From: Shewanella cutis
GTDB taxonomy: Bacteria; Pseudomonadota; Gammaproteobacteria; Enterobacterales; Shewanellaceae
Assembly: GCF_022410515.1 (NCBI RefSeq)
Contig: NZ_JACSDI010000001.1
Coordinates: 682,001-746,000 of the forward strand
Length of the DNA: 64,000 nt
Direction: 5' to 3'
The first letter of the stretch is position 1, and every line of letters starts with the position of its first letter. Made by a program: the position numbers and the translations under genes. Under the pieces are notes generated by a model that searched no databases, was not told where the DNA came from, and saw nothing but the letters and a program-made list of their open reading frames with translations. Below are positions 41,823 through 51,438 of the stretch, in pieces.

Positions 41823-42575
41823 ATGATCAAACCAATCGCCTTGGCTGTCGCCTTAATCGTTGCACCATTTAGCACCTTTGCCGCAAACTTTGTTGAAGGC
41901 ACTCACTACACTCAAATTTCTGACAAAGCGCCGAGTAGTGAGCCTAAACTCACCGAGTTTTTCTCCTTCTATTGCCATAACTGCTTCAATATGGAAACCA
42001 ATTATCTGCCTGATATCAAAGCTAACTTAAACAAAAGCATTGCATTTGATAGCAAGCATGTCGACTTTATGAACAGTGCCTTAGGGACTGAAGTCATGCG
42101 CTCGCTGGCCGTCATTCAAGATCTCGATAATAAAGATGCACTAACCCATGCAATGTTTGCAGCCATTCAAGGGGAAGAAGGCGCTAATGGCCATGACCAC
42201 AGCGCACCAGGGCACAAACACGAGTCACAAATCAACAGCCGAGACGACATTAAACAAGTCTTTGCTAAGTTTGGTATCGACGCAGCTAAATACGACAAAC
42301 TTGCCGACAGCAAGAGCACCGAGGAAAAGCTAGCCCTGTGGCGTGCCCAGCAGAATCAATTTCGTATTGAAAGCGTCCCAGCCTTTATTGTTAACGACAA
42401 ATACGCGGTTAACCTAAGTAGTATCAGAACCTTAGATGAGCTAATTAGTTTAATTAACTACCTTGCCGTGGAAAAAGATCCGCAGCCAGCAAAAAGTTCT
42501 GGTGGTAGCCTAAACTGGTTATTCTTAGCCTTTGCTGCCGCCTTCGCCCTTAGCCGTCAAACACGTTTGAGCTAA
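41823..42575 (+). CDS. DsbA-like thiol oxidoreductase with His-rich insert and GlyGly-CTERM-like tail
   Basis: 250 residues. The signal peptide MIKPIALAVALIVAPFSTFA is followed by a thioredoxin fold with active site CHNC (C51, C54) in FFSFYCHNCFNME and a cis-Pro loop ESVPAFIVN. An insert GHDHSAPGHKHE (about 124-134, four His) could bind metal. The C-terminus GGSLNWLFLAFAAAFALSRQ-T ends like a GlyGly-CTERM rhombosortase signal, unusual for DsbA. It would oxidise or isomerise disulfides in exported proteins; the CHNC dipeptide differs from E. coli CPHC. No dsbB is adjacent. ATG 41823. Confidence 0.85.
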   Translation: MIKPIALAVALIVAPFSTFAANFVEGTHYTQISDKAPSSEPKLTEFFSFYCHNCFNMETNYLPDIKANLNKSIAFDSKHVDFMNSALGTEVMRSLAVIQDLDNKDALTHAMFAAIQGEEGANGHDHSAPGHKHESQINSRDDIKQVFAKFGIDAAKYDKLADSKSTEEKLALWRAQQNQFRIESVPAFIVNDKYAVNLSSIRTLDELISLINYLAVEKDPQPAKSSGGSLNWLFLAFAAAFALSRQTRLS

Positions 42576-42625
42576 CAGCTTAACCAATATAAGCCTCTGT
42601 TTTTTTTACGAATAGATGCGTTAGC

Positions 42626-42670
42626 GGACTGACAAGTCTCAATTAAAAATAAATCGATACTTGTCAGTCC
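42626..42670. repeat. 12-bp perfect inverted repeat between convergent genes
   Basis: GGACTGACAAGT (42626-42637) and ACTTGTCAGTCC (42659-42670) flank a 21-nt AT-rich loop. It lies 50 nt past the DsbA-like gene stop and 66 nt past the end of the minus-strand cytochrome-like gene, probably a shared transcript end. Confidence 0.6.
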
Positions 42671-42736
42671 ACGCCGTTATTTAGTGCCAGATAAACTCCC
42701 TCAAGTTGAACCTAAAAGCTCAAGCGGTAACGGAAG

Positions 42737-43264
42737 TTATTGCCGAATAAACTCAATGATATGTGTTGCTGCCAACACAAGATGTAAGACTAAAAAGCCA
42801 ATAAAAGCATCGGCACAAATTTGATGATAACCACGCCAAGTCATCGCCAGTGGGCTACCTTGATAAATAAACCATACGACGCCAGTCAAACCTGTAGCCA
42901 CCAGCAGTAACATGCCCATCCCTTCAATCGTACTAAATAAACCTTTGCCACCTGCTACGGGTAGTTTGCCTTTAAAAAGGCCTTTAATATCCTGCGCCAG
43001 TTGCCCCCAATCCCCCACCAACCAAGCAAAATACTGGTGCCATTTGCCTTGGAGGCTATTACGCAACAAAAATAAAATCCCTAACGCTGCACACACCAAT
43101 CCTAGGTAAACATGCAGATAATCCCAAACGCCAGCATTAGTGCGTAGGCTTCTACCGATAAAAATCCACGGACTGGTGCAGACGAGTATGCCAGAGGACA
43201 GCACTATCCAGACGTGCAAACGCGCCAACAAAAAATCGAATACCTGGGTTAATTTGTTCGACAT
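42737..43264 (-). CDS. Membrane protein resembling di-haem cytochrome b561/b-type subunits
   Basis: 175 residues from ATG 43264 (GAGG upstream). Four spans: RLHVWIVLSSGILVCTSPWI, VWDYLHVYLGLVCAALGILF, GMGMLLLVATGLTGVVWFIY and CADAFIGFLVLHLVLAATHI. Histidines H16-like in ARLHVW, H in YLHVYLG, H in RGYHQIC and H in VLHLVL lie in or near spans in the four-helix cytochrome b561 pattern, so it may bind haem. It begins 44 nt after hemG on the same strand. It may pass electrons from HemG or the quinone pool; that is inference. Confidence 0.75.
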   Translation of the reverse strand: MSNKLTQVFDFLLARLHVWIVLSSGILVCTSPWIFIGRSLRTNAGVWDYLHVYLGLVCAALGILFLLRNSLQGKWHQYFAWLVGDWGQLAQDIKGLFKGKLPVAGGKGLFSTIEGMGMLLLVATGLTGVVWFIYQGSPLAMTWRGYHQICADAFIGFLVLHLVLAATHIIEFIRQ

Positions 43265-43308
43265 ATAGGATTTACCCTCGATAATCGGCATTAGCCTCAT
43301 CCGCCCGC

Positions 43309-43830
43309 TTAGGCTTGATGGATTTGTAAACCAAACTCTTGCACTTTTTGCCAGTCTGTGTATTCAACATTGGTGACAGGATCCGTTGGCCCCTTAGTTA
43401 ACCACATGATAAAACGAATAATATTTCTATCGAAAGCATTATAACCTTGGTAATTCAGATTACCGCCAAACACTTGTAGCAACTTAGGGCGCCAAGTCGT
43501 TTTGCTTAAAAATGCTTGCATGTACGGGTTGGTTTCTGGAGTATTTTTCTCGGGTTTACGAGCCACTAAACTGACGGAGAAAAAGCCACTGACCTTTTGC
43601 GTGAGGATCTGTTGATGCTTTTGGATAAATTCGTACAACGCAGGATTATGTTTTCCGTGACGAATACTCGCGCCAATAATGATCTTATCGAAAGACTCCA
43701 TCGCAGGGACAGCCTTAATATCCGCAATCACCACCGAATTACCCAACTCTTTGAGTTGCTGCGCTAACTGATTGGTGATTTTACGAGTGTGGCCATGAAC
43801 ACTAGAAAAGATGATCAGAATTTTTTTCAC
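43309..43830 (-). CDS. hemG: Menaquinone-dependent protoporphyrinogen IX dehydrogenase
   Basis: 173 residues, flavodoxin-like fold. The FMN phosphate loop is KILIIFSSVHGHTRKI. The HemG-specific long insert follows around WRPKLLQVFGGNLNYQGYNA, FDRNIIRFIMWLTKGPTDPV, with the membrane-associating IIRFIMW segment. HemG oxidises protoporphyrinogen to protoporphyrin IX, passing electrons to menaquinone or ubiquinone at the inner membrane. E. coli HemG has 181 residues. The next gene on the strand encodes a b561-like membrane protein. Haem demand in Shewanella is high because of its many c-type cytochromes. Confidence 0.92.
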   Translation of the reverse strand: MKKILIIFSSVHGHTRKITNQLAQQLKELGNSVVIADIKAVPAMESFDKIIIGASIRHGKHNPALYEFIQKHQQILTQKVSGFFSVSLVARKPEKNTPETNPYMQAFLSKTTWRPKLLQVFGGNLNYQGYNAFDRNIIRFIMWLTKGPTDPVTNVEYTDWQKVQEFGLQIHQA

Positions 43831-44270
43831 TTAAGCCTCGATTATCTCAATAAAAATAAGAAAAAGCGGCCAGAAAAAAGACAAGACGGCGGCTTTATGT
43901 TGACCTCAACATACCGTTAAATGCGGGACTTAATCCCTCGCAATACAGAAGATAACGACGATATACACAATGCGCCTGTATTAGGAACAACTCAGATAAC
44001 GGCATTAAGGTTTATCACGCAAAAAGCAAACTGCCTATTACGATATCGCATACTAGGTGATTTAGTCATCAATTTACATGAAATAGATCACGGGCTTAGC
44101 GCCAAATAAACGCTGGATACACGGTAATTTTAGCTTGCTCACAAAAATAAAAATCCACAGTGTGGTGATCAAAATGTTACAAAATCAAAAATTCGGTCCA
44201 ACGCTTTCGGGTAGCTAATACAAGGCAAAAGCATTAGCATTTGTTCAGTTATCGCCTGAGTACCCTACCC
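43831..44270. other. Divergent intergenic region between hemG and the MFS gene
   Basis: About 440 nt. A 62-codon plus-strand frame (43921-44109) lacks a ribosome site and resembles nothing. Weak CRP/FNR-like pieces (GAAATAGATCACG and GTGATCAAAAT) were seen but not strong enough to call. Confidence 0.45.
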
Positions 44271-45476
44271 ATGAAATCAACGCCCCCCTCAAGTCCCAAA
44301 GCATTACTGCTGTGGATGACTTTTGTGATGTCCCTCGTCTTCGCCGTGTGGCAAGCCTTGCTGAATAACTTCGTGATTGAAAAAGCGCAATTTACTGGCG
44401 CCGAAATCGGTATGCTGCAAAGCCTGCGGGAAATCCCCGGCTTCTTAGCCTTTAGCGCCATTTTTGTATTGCTGTTAGTGCGCGAACAAGCTTTTGCGCT
44501 GCTGTCATTAGCACTATTGTGTATCGGCGTCGCCATTACCGGCTTTTTCCCGCAGGTGTTGGGGTTATATCTGACCACAATTCTGATGTCAGTTGGGTTC
44601 CATTATTTTGAAACCATAAACCAGTCTCTCACGCTGCAGTGGGTCGATAAACAAGACACGGCAAGCTTTATGGGTAAAGCACTGGCGTGGCGCTCGGCGG
44701 CAGCCTTAGTAGGTTACGGCAGTATTTGGCTAGTGATGACTTGGCTAAAGCTAGACTACTGGCATATGTATTTGATTATTGGCGCATTAGGTTTGCTGAT
44801 GGTGATCAGTATGAGCCTGTATTACCCACAGTTTGATACCCATGAAGTGCAACATAAAAAGGTGATCCTGCGTAAACGCTACTGGTTATATTACTTACTG
44901 ACCTTCTTCTCCGGCGCCCGCCGGCAAATTTTTATGGTGTTTGCAGGCTTTATCATGGTCGAGAAATTCGGCTATAGCGTTAGTGAAATCACCGCCTTGT
45001 TCCTTATCAACTATGTGGTTAATCTGCTTTTCGCCCCAGCAATTGGCCGCTTTATTAGCCGTATTGGCGAGCGTAATGCGCTCATAGTGGAATATATTGG
45101 GCTGTTTTTTGTATTTGTGAGTTATGCCCTCGTTGAACAAGCCCATATGGCCGCCGCCCTCTATGTGATTGACCACCTACTATTTGCGATGGCAATTGCC
45201 ATGAAGACCTATTTTCAAAAGATTGCCGACAGTAAAGATATTGCCGCCACTATGTCGGTGAGCTTCACCATTAACCACATTGCAGCGGTGTTCATTCCTG
45301 TTCTCTTAGGTTTAATGTGGCTGAGCGACCCGGCGCTAGTCTTCTATATTGGTGCTGGATTTGCCTTATGCTCTTTGATGTTAGCCCTCAATGTACCGCG
45401 CCATCCTTCACTCGGTAACGAAACCCAATGGGCATGGTCAGCAAAATCGATTGAGAAACCCAGTCTCGACAGTTGA
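44271..45476 (+). CDS. Major facilitator superfamily transporter
   Basis: 401 residues from ATG 44271 (MKSTPPSSPK); a start ten codons upstream (44241) is possible and neither has a strong ribosome site. Twelve predicted spans in two halves with a central loop (YYPQFDTHEVQHKKVILRKR). MFS-like turns are visible, such as AFSAIFVLLLVREQ after span 2 and GRFISRIGERNALIVEYIGL in the second half. The substrate is not deducible. It ends about 145 nt before the TIGR03899-like gene on the same strand. Confidence 0.85.
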   Translation: MKSTPPSSPKALLLWMTFVMSLVFAVWQALLNNFVIEKAQFTGAEIGMLQSLREIPGFLAFSAIFVLLLVREQAFALLSLALLCIGVAITGFFPQVLGLYLTTILMSVGFHYFETINQSLTLQWVDKQDTASFMGKALAWRSAAALVGYGSIWLVMTWLKLDYWHMYLIIGALGLLMVISMSLYYPQFDTHEVQHKKVILRKRYWLYYLLTFFSGARRQIFMVFAGFIMVEKFGYSVSEITALFLINYVVNLLFAPAIGRFISRIGERNALIVEYIGLFFVFVSYALVEQAHMAAALYVIDHLLFAMAIAMKTYFQKIADSKDIAATMSVSFTINHIAAVFIPVLLGLMWLSDPALVFYIGAGFALCSLMLALNVPRHPSLGNETQWAWSAKSIEKPSLDS

Positions 45477-45620
45477 ACGGGCTAATGCGGAGTAAAAAGC
45501 AAGCGAGTGCAGAGACTTAAAGATCATAATCGACTAAGCTGGACACGTTTCGCAGAGCGAGCCTTCTTCTGAAAGCGCTACGCAATGTAAATAGGCATAC
45601 AAGCAATATAGGGTTAAGGC

Positions 45621-46460
45621 ATGAAAGATTCAGATATTTTAATGCTCGCGGATGAAGCACCTCCCGCAGCCGAAGTCTCTGCACGTAAAAAGGCACTTTT
45701 GCTCGGACGTCAACTCGGGCTAGCCAGTGAAGAAGAATATCGTCCAGCAAACGCCTCCATTGCTGAACGCGCCCAGCATCGGGAGCGCAAACTCGCCAGC
45801 CAGTATCAGGCGAATGTAGAAACCATATTCGCCCTCGCCTTGAGTTATACCTCTTCCGATATGACAGGGGTGGATCTCGATCCCGACTGGAGCCATCAAT
45901 TTTTTCTGATGGCGGAACAAATCCATAATCGAAGAATGCAGGACTTATGGGCACGCATTCTCTCCAGCGAAATCATCAACCCGGGTAACTTTAGCCTGCG
46001 CACCTTAGCGCTACTTAAGCAATTAACCCACAGAGAAGCGCAAATCCTTGAAAAAGCCCTAGGCATGGCAGCAAAAGTGAATAATGAGCAGCGCTTAAAA
46101 CTCATTAGCGGCTATCGGCTCACGGGTGGACTTGGTCAATATTTTCGCAAACATACCAACATCACCTTAGGTCTCTCTCAGTTTGGTCTTCCCTACTCCA
46201 GTATTCTCACCCTAGTTGATGCGGGGATCCTCCACAGCAGTGAGTTTGAAACGGGTTTACTCAATAGTAAAACCCCCATCCAACTCACTATGCCCGGCAT
46301 CCAAATGAAGCTCACACCTAAGAGCGGTAACTTACTGTTTAGTTACTATCGATTAACCCCGATTGGCGATGAGCTGGCGCAACTCGTTTTGCCAAAACAG
46401 GACCAAGAGTACCTCAAGGCGCTCCAAGCCTTGTTTTCCAAGGATTTCAAGATTGAGTAA
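45621..46460 (+). CDS. TIGR03899-like (DUF2806-related) protein of unknown function
   Basis: 279 residues, cytoplasmic, no signal or span. Segments typical of this gamma-proteobacterial family: ERKLASQYQANVETIFALAL, LDPDWSHQFFLMAEQIHNRR, MQDLWARILSSEIINPGNFS and LALLKQLTHREAQILEKAL. The middle motif (Q-D-LWA-IL--E) also occurs in DUF2806 proteins. Function is not known. It converges on cysC with a 20-nt gap. Confidence 0.85.
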   Translation: MKDSDILMLADEAPPAAEVSARKKALLLGRQLGLASEEEYRPANASIAERAQHRERKLASQYQANVETIFALALSYTSSDMTGVDLDPDWSHQFFLMAEQIHNRRMQDLWARILSSEIINPGNFSLRTLALLKQLTHREAQILEKALGMAAKVNNEQRLKLISGYRLTGGLGQYFRKHTNITLGLSQFGLPYSSILTLVDAGILHSSEFETGLLNSKTPIQLTMPGIQMKLTPKSGNLLFSYYRLTPIGDELAQLVLPKQDQEYLKALQALFSKDFKIE

Positions 46461-46480
46461 TAATGCGAAGAAGCTAACGA

Positions 46481-47098
46481 CTAAGCCGAAGCGGTTAACC
46501 GACTGGAATTGATAACCCCTATCGCCGTTAAATAATCAATCAATGCACTGACTTGGGAAGATAAATCCCCTTTGCTGGTATCAATAGTTAACTCAGCCGA
46601 GAGAGGAGCCTCATAGGGAGATGAAATCCCTGTAAAATGCGCGATTTCGCCCTTGCGAGCTTTAACGTACAATCCCTTGGGATCGCGCAGTTCACACACG
46701 CTAAGTGGCGTCGATACATGCACTTCAATAAATTGTCCAGCGGGGAATCTTGCCCGTATGCTATCGCGCTCCTCACGGGTGGGGGATATAAAGGCTGATA
46801 ACACCACTAAGCCTGCATCGACCATAAGCTTTGCCACCTCGCCAACGCGGCGCAGGTTTTCATCCCTGTCGGCCACGCTAAAGCCCAAATCTTTACATAG
46901 ACCGTGGCGCACATTATCGCCATCGAGCAGATAGGTGTGAAAGCCCGCTTCAAATAATGCACGCTCAAGCGCACCTGCTAGGGTCGACTTACCTGCGCCA
47001 GAAAGCCCGGTAAACCAAAGCAATACCGGATTCTGCCCTTTGAGTTTGGCTCTGGCTGCTTGGTCGACACTATGTTGATGCCACACTATATTGCTCAT
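46481..47098 (-). CDS. cysC: Adenylylsulfate (APS) kinase
   Basis: 205 residues from ATG 47098 with GAGGAG at 5-nt spacing. Walker [17 protein letters not shown], then [20 protein letters not shown], the APS-binding region, and [14 protein letters not shown], with the lid [20 protein letters not shown]. It phosphorylates APS to PAPS in the cytoplasm. It is the last gene of the cysD-cysN-SLC13-cysC cluster; the gap to the transporter gene is 44 nt. Confidence 0.96.
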   Translation of the reverse strand: MSNIVWHQHSVDQAARAKLKGQNPVLLWFTGLSGAGKSTLAGALERALFEAGFHTYLLDGDNVRHGLCKDLGFSVADRDENLRRVGEVAKLMVDAGLVVLSAFISPTREERDSIRARFPAGQFIEVHVSTPLSVCELRDPKGLYVKARKGEIAHFTGISSPYEAPLSAELTIDTSKGDLSSQVSALIDYLTAIGVINSSRLTASA

Positions 47099-47142
47099 AA
47101 ACACTCCTCAAACCTTTAATAAACAGGCGATTAAAGGCATAG

Positions 47143-48867
47143 TTAAAACGGAAAGATGATCGGCACCATAAAAATCACAATCAACGAATACAGCAGAGAT
47201 AACGGTAGCCCCAAACGCACAAAATCACTAAAACGATAGTTCCCCGCATTGAACACCATCAAATTGGTTTGATAACCATAGGGTGAAATAAAGCTAGCAC
47301 TCGCACCAAACACTACCGCCATAATAAAGGGCCGAGTATCAGCACCATAATTCAGTGCGACCGCATAGGCGATAGGAAAAGCCAAAGCTGCTGCGGCATT
47401 ATTGGTGACCAGTTCCGTGAGCAATAATGTGACTAAATAAACCCCCACAAACGCCCCAAACACCCCATAACCATTGATTGCGCCGAGAAGTCCTTGCGCT
47501 AAACCATCAGCAAGCCCTGTGCTCATCATCAGATTAGCCAGCCCTAAGGCACTGCCCACAATCACCACCAACTCAAGCGGAAAACGGCGCTTAAGCTCTG
47601 ACAGCGTCACCGCACCAATCGCAAAATAACTCAGCAGTAACAGCACCAGCCCCTTCGCTAACGGTAGGATGCCAGCCAAACTCAAACCGATGGTCAACAC
47701 AAAGCCAGCCAGCACAATACGGCTTCGACGGCTATCTAAACGCACATTTAAATCAAGCCCACTCACCGCGGCGAATTCAGTACTCATCTTAGGGTTTGCA
47801 CTAAAACCATCTCCAGGCGTCAGCAGTAACACATCGCCCGGCTGTAATACGATATCGCCCAAACCACCCTTTAACGGATGATGGCCACGACGAATCGCCA
47901 TCACCGCCGCATCAAACTGCTCGCGAAAGCGGGACTCTTTTAAGGTGCTGCCCACTAAGCTCGACGAAGGTGCCAATACCGCTTCGACTAGATTTTGGCC
48001 CTTGGCCTGATGCTTACCAAACCAATCAAGTCCATCAAATTGGTGTAAAAGCTCCACAGACTCCACCGCGCCACTGAACCTCAATACATCGTCCGCTTGC
48101 AATACTAACTGTGGAGGAACCGGACAAATACAAATACCGCTGCGCTCAAGCTCGACTAAATACAGCTTTTTTAGGGCTCTGAGCTTGTTGTCCACCACAC
48201 TGCGACCGACTAAAGACGAGCCTTTAGCCACATGGGCCTCAAGCAAGTAGGGCAGTGCTTCTTCTGTCGTTTCATCTCGTCTATCGGGTAAGGTATTAGC
48301 CAGCATAATCAGCAGGGCAATGCCTAACAGCACAATCAGCGCTGCGACTGGGGTAAATTCAAAGAAACCGAGCGCAGGTAGGCCAGCATTATCCACAAAC
48401 GAATTAACGATAAGGTTAGTGGAGGTACCAATCAGTGTGAGCGTTCCCCCAAGAATCGTCGCATAATTAAGTGGCAGTAATAACTTAGCGGGCGCATGGG
48501 CCTGATTACGGCGCACAACCCCAATCAAAGATGCCACAACTGCAGTGTTATTAGTAAAAGATGACAGCAGCGCCGTAGAAAACCCCAGTTTTGCCATCGT
48601 CACCGCGAGGGAATTATTGCCAATCACTTGGCTTAACTTCCCCAGCAATGAGGTCTTTTCTAGTGCCGTCGCCGCGAGTACCAATAACACTAATGTGACT
48701 AACCCGGTATTGGTAAAGCTAGTGAGAGCAGTGTCGAGCGTTACCATCCCTAAGAGGTAACAAAGTAAAAAAGCAAATAAAAACAACACCGCAGGGTTTA
48801 TGCGGCCAGCGATTAAGCCAGCCAATAACCCAAACAACACTATCGCCAATAGCCACAAGTCACTCAT
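47143..48867 (-). CDS. SLC13/DASS family transporter with two RCK_C domains, probable sulfate permease
   Basis: 574 residues. Two membrane halves of the divalent-anion:Na+ symporter type flank a soluble centre (about 205-390) with two TrkA-C/RCK_C domains, ending LVGRSVVDNKLRALKKLYLV and LVGSTLKESRFREQFDAAVM. Family motifs: SSFTNNTAVVASLIGVV, LIGTSTNLIVNSF, and LVTNNAAAALAFPIA with SPYGYQTNLMVF in the second half. Its place inside the cys operon, 3 nt from cysN, makes sulfate the likely substrate; homologues with the same layout are annotated as sulfate transporters. It would replace the CysPUWA importer, not seen in this window. Confidence 0.9.
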   Translation of the reverse strand: MSDLWLLAIVLFGLLAGLIAGRINPAVLFLFAFLLCYLLGMVTLDTALTSFTNTGLVTLVLLVLAATALEKTSLLGKLSQVIGNNSLAVTMAKLGFSTALLSSFTNNTAVVASLIGVVRRNQAHAPAKLLLPLNYATILGGTLTLIGTSTNLIVNSFVDNAGLPALGFFEFTPVAALIVLLGIALLIMLANTLPDRRDETTEEALPYLLEAHVAKGSSLVGRSVVDNKLRALKKLYLVELERSGICICPVPPQLVLQADDVLRFSGAVESVELLHQFDGLDWFGKHQAKGQNLVEAVLAPSSSLVGSTLKESRFREQFDAAVMAIRRGHHPLKGGLGDIVLQPGDVLLLTPGDGFSANPKMSTEFAAVSGLDLNVRLDSRRSRIVLAGFVLTIGLSLAGILPLAKGLVLLLLSYFAIGAVTLSELKRRFPLELVVIVGSALGLANLMMSTGLADGLAQGLLGAINGYGVFGAFVGVYLVTLLLTELVTNNAAAALAFPIAYAVALNYGADTRPFIMAVVFGASASFISPYGYQTNLMVFNAGNYRFSDFVRLGLPLSLLYSLIVIFMVPIIFPF

Positions 48868-48870
48868 CCA

Positions 48871-50367
48871 TTAGGCTCCAAGCTTTGAAATATCAATCGC
48901 TTGCCAGTGCGGGAAGTGTTTACGTACGAGCGCATTAAACTCAATTTCAAAGGCACTAAATTGTGAAGACACTTGCTTGCTCACATGTTGACCTGACACA
49001 ACCATCACCGCCGCCACAGTGGCATTGGATAAACGGTCAATCAGGATCATGCCGCCAGTATCACGTACCAGAGAATAGGCATCGAAGACGATATCTTCGG
49101 TCAGCTCTAAGGTCACGCGAGCGATTGCATTGAGCCCTAGTGTGTCGGCGCTGCTGCGCGCAAGTGTGTTCACATCAACCACATATTCTATGGTCGAGAC
49201 TGAGGCTTGAGTCTTTTTACCCGCAACCTTGATGTCATATAACTGGCCGAGTTGTAGTGGTTTTTCATCCATCCACACGAGGTCAGCCACGATTTGGTTG
49301 GCAACCTGTGGCGCACTTTCTGGCAGAGCCAGTAAATCACCACGGGAAATATCGATTTCATCTTCTAAGGTGAGAGTGACGGCTTGCCCCGCCGTTGCCT
49401 CGGCCAAATCGCCATCGAAGGTCACGATACGCTCAACCTTGCTGCGTTTACCCGAAGGCAGCGCTACCACTTCATCACCCACCTTGATGACACCAGAGGC
49501 TAAAGTACCGGCAAAACCACGAAAATCGAGATTTGGACGCGACACGTATTGTACTGGGAATCGAGCCGGTAAGGCGCTGAGTTCACGTTGGGTATCAATG
49601 GTTTCTAACAATTCCAGTAGCGTACCGCCCTGATACCAAGGGGTATGTAAACTTGGCTCGACCACGTTGTCGCCATTTAGCGCAGATAAGGGAACAAAAT
49701 GACTATCTAGCTCACCAAAGTCCTTAACGAATTCACTAAAATCATTACGGATACGGTTGAATACCTGTTCATCAAACCCAAGTAAGTCCATTTTGTTGAT
49801 CGCCACAACAAAGTGACGGATCCCCAGTAATGAAGCAATAAAAGCATGACGTTTGGTTTGCGTTTGTACACCGTAACGCGCATCCACTAAAATCACCGCT
49901 AAGTCACAGGTTGAGGCGCCAGTCGCCATATTGCGAGTGTATTGCTCATGGCCTGGGGTGTCGGCGATGATAAACTTACGTTTATCGCTTGAAAAATAAC
50001 GATAAGCTACATCGATAGTAATGCCCTGCTCGCGCTCAGCTTGCAGACCATCCACCAGCAACGCTAAGTCTATTGCTTCGCCCGTTGTGCCCATCTTAGC
50101 ACTATCATTTTTTAAGCTGGCCAATTGATCTTCATAGATCTGCGCGCTGTCATGCAATAAACGGCCAATCAAGGTGCTTTTACCATCGTCTACGCTGCCG
50201 CAGGTTAAAAAGCGCAGCAAACCTTTATGTTGCTGCTGGGCTAGATATTCCTTAACCCCGTGCTGGCTGATTTCAGCCGCCATGCGATTGGTTTTACTGA
50301 CTGCTTTATCCATCTTAATCTCACTCTTATCTTGCTCAACTGTTCGTGAAGCTGGCTGATTATTCAT
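48871..50367 (-). CDS. cysN: Sulfate adenylyltransferase subunit 1 (GTPase)
   Basis: 498 residues. EF-Tu-like GTPase motifs: G1 [16 protein letters not shown]3 [13 protein letters not shown] and G4 NKMDLLGF, followed by two beta-barrel domains. GTP hydrolysis drives APS formation by CysD. There is no fused CysC domain, in line with the separate cysC gene. The N-terminus of about 45 residues before the G domain is longer than usual. It starts 82 nt after cysD, and the SLC13 gene begins 3 nt after its stop. Confidence 0.96.
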   Translation of the reverse strand: MNNQPASRTVEQDKSEIKMDKAVSKTNRMAAEISQHGVKEYLAQQQHKGLLRFLTCGSVDDGKSTLIGRLLHDSAQIYEDQLASLKNDSAKMGTTGEAIDLALLVDGLQAEREQGITIDVAYRYFSSDKRKFIIADTPGHEQYTRNMATGASTCDLAVILVDARYGVQTQTKRHAFIASLLGIRHFVVAINKMDLLGFDEQVFNRIRNDFSEFVKDFGELDSHFVPLSALNGDNVVEPSLHTPWYQGGTLLELLETIDTQRELSALPARFPVQYVSRPNLDFRGFAGTLASGVIKVGDEVVALPSGKRSKVERIVTFDGDLAEATAGQAVTLTLEDEIDISRGDLLALPESAPQVANQIVADLVWMDEKPLQLGQLYDIKVAGKKTQASVSTIEYVVDVNTLARSSADTLGLNAIARVTLELTEDIVFDAYSLVRDTGGMILIDRLSNATVAAVMVVSGQHVSKQVSSQFSAFEIEFNALVRKHFPHWQAIDISKLGA

Positions 50368-50449
50368 TGTTTAATCTAAAAGCCTTAATATGGACTATCA
50401 CGAAATCGATTTAATCTGTCTCTCAACTTAGCTTTAGAAATACCGAGGT

Positions 50450-51358
50450 TTAGAAATAACCTTGGCGTTTCTTTTGCTCCATCGACGCACTCTGATCTGA
50501 GTCAATTAACCGACCTTGACGTTCACTCGAACGGGTTAACAGCATTTCTTCGATGATTTTTTCGAGATTATCAGCCTGGGAATGCATGGCAGCAGTCAAT
50601 GGATAACAGCCTAAGGTTCTAAAACGCACCACCTCATACTTAATCGCTTCGCCTTCCTCGAGCTTCATGCGCTCGTCGTCAGCCATAATTAACTGGCCAC
50701 CACGTTCAACCACAGGGCGCTCAGCTGCAAAATACAGGGGCACTAATTCAATGTTTTCTTGATAGATATATTGCCAAATATCGAGTTCGGTCCAATTCGA
50801 TAATGGGAAGACACGAATACTTTCACCCTTATTCACCGCGCCGTTATAGGTACGCCATAATTCTGGGCGTTGATTTTTAGGGTCCCATCTATGGTGACGA
50901 TCACGGAACGAATATACCCGTTCCTTAGCGCGGGATTTTTCTTCATCACGGCGGGCGCCACCAAAAGCGGCGTCGAAACCATATTGGTTTAATGCTTGCT
51001 TTAAGCCTTGAGTTTTCATGATGTCAGTGTGTTTTGCACTGCCGTGATCAAAGGGGTTAATCCCTTGGGCAACGCCCTCTGGGTTAGTATGAGTTAATAA
51101 TTCAAAGCCGAATTTTTTGGCCTGCGCATCACGAAATGCGATCATCTCTTTAAATTTCCAGCCGGTATCGACATGCAGCAAGGGGAATGGGATCTTGCCG
51201 GGATAAAAGGCTTTACGCGCTAAGTGCAGCATCACCGAAGAATCTTTTCCGATGGAATACAACATGACTGGATTGTCGAATTCGGCTGCGACTTCGCGAA
51301 TGATCTGAATGCTTTCGGCTTCCAATTGTTGTAAGTGGCTTAATTCACGCCCGGCCAT
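50450..51358 (-). CDS. cysD: Sulfate adenylyltransferase subunit 2
   Basis: 302 residues, same as E. coli CysD. PP-loop motif [20 protein letters not shown] binds ATP; other family blocks are [20 protein letters not shown] and [20 protein letters not shown]. It makes APS from sulfate and ATP as a heterodimer with CysN. It is the first gene of the activation cluster, 81 nt downstream of cobA. ATG 51358. Confidence 0.96.
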   Translation of the reverse strand: MAGRELSHLQQLEAESIQIIREVAAEFDNPVMLYSIGKDSSVMLHLARKAFYPGKIPFPLLHVDTGWKFKEMIAFRDAQAKKFGFELLTHTNPEGVAQGINPFDHGSAKHTDIMKTQGLKQALNQYGFDAAFGGARRDEEKSRAKERVYSFRDRHHRWDPKNQRPELWRTYNGAVNKGESIRVFPLSNWTELDIWQYIYQENIELVPLYFAAERPVVERGGQLIMADDERMKLEEGEAIKYEVVRFRTLGCYPLTAAMHSQADNLEKIIEEMLLTRSSERQGRLIDSDQSASMEQKKRQGYF

Positions 51359-51438
51359 ACTCTTCTCCGTTTACCTAATATGTGCTGCGATAGGCAGCGG
51401 GGTTAGCTTAACTATTTATGTAACACTATCTAATTTAA

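Noticed and set aside
43921..44109. 62-codon plus-strand frame between hemG and the MFS gene
   Set aside because: No ribosome site or recognisable composition; better explained as promoter DNA.
43831..44270. CRP or FNR operator upstream of hemG or the MFS gene
   Set aside because: Only half-matches were seen; not distinguishable from chance in AT-rich DNA.
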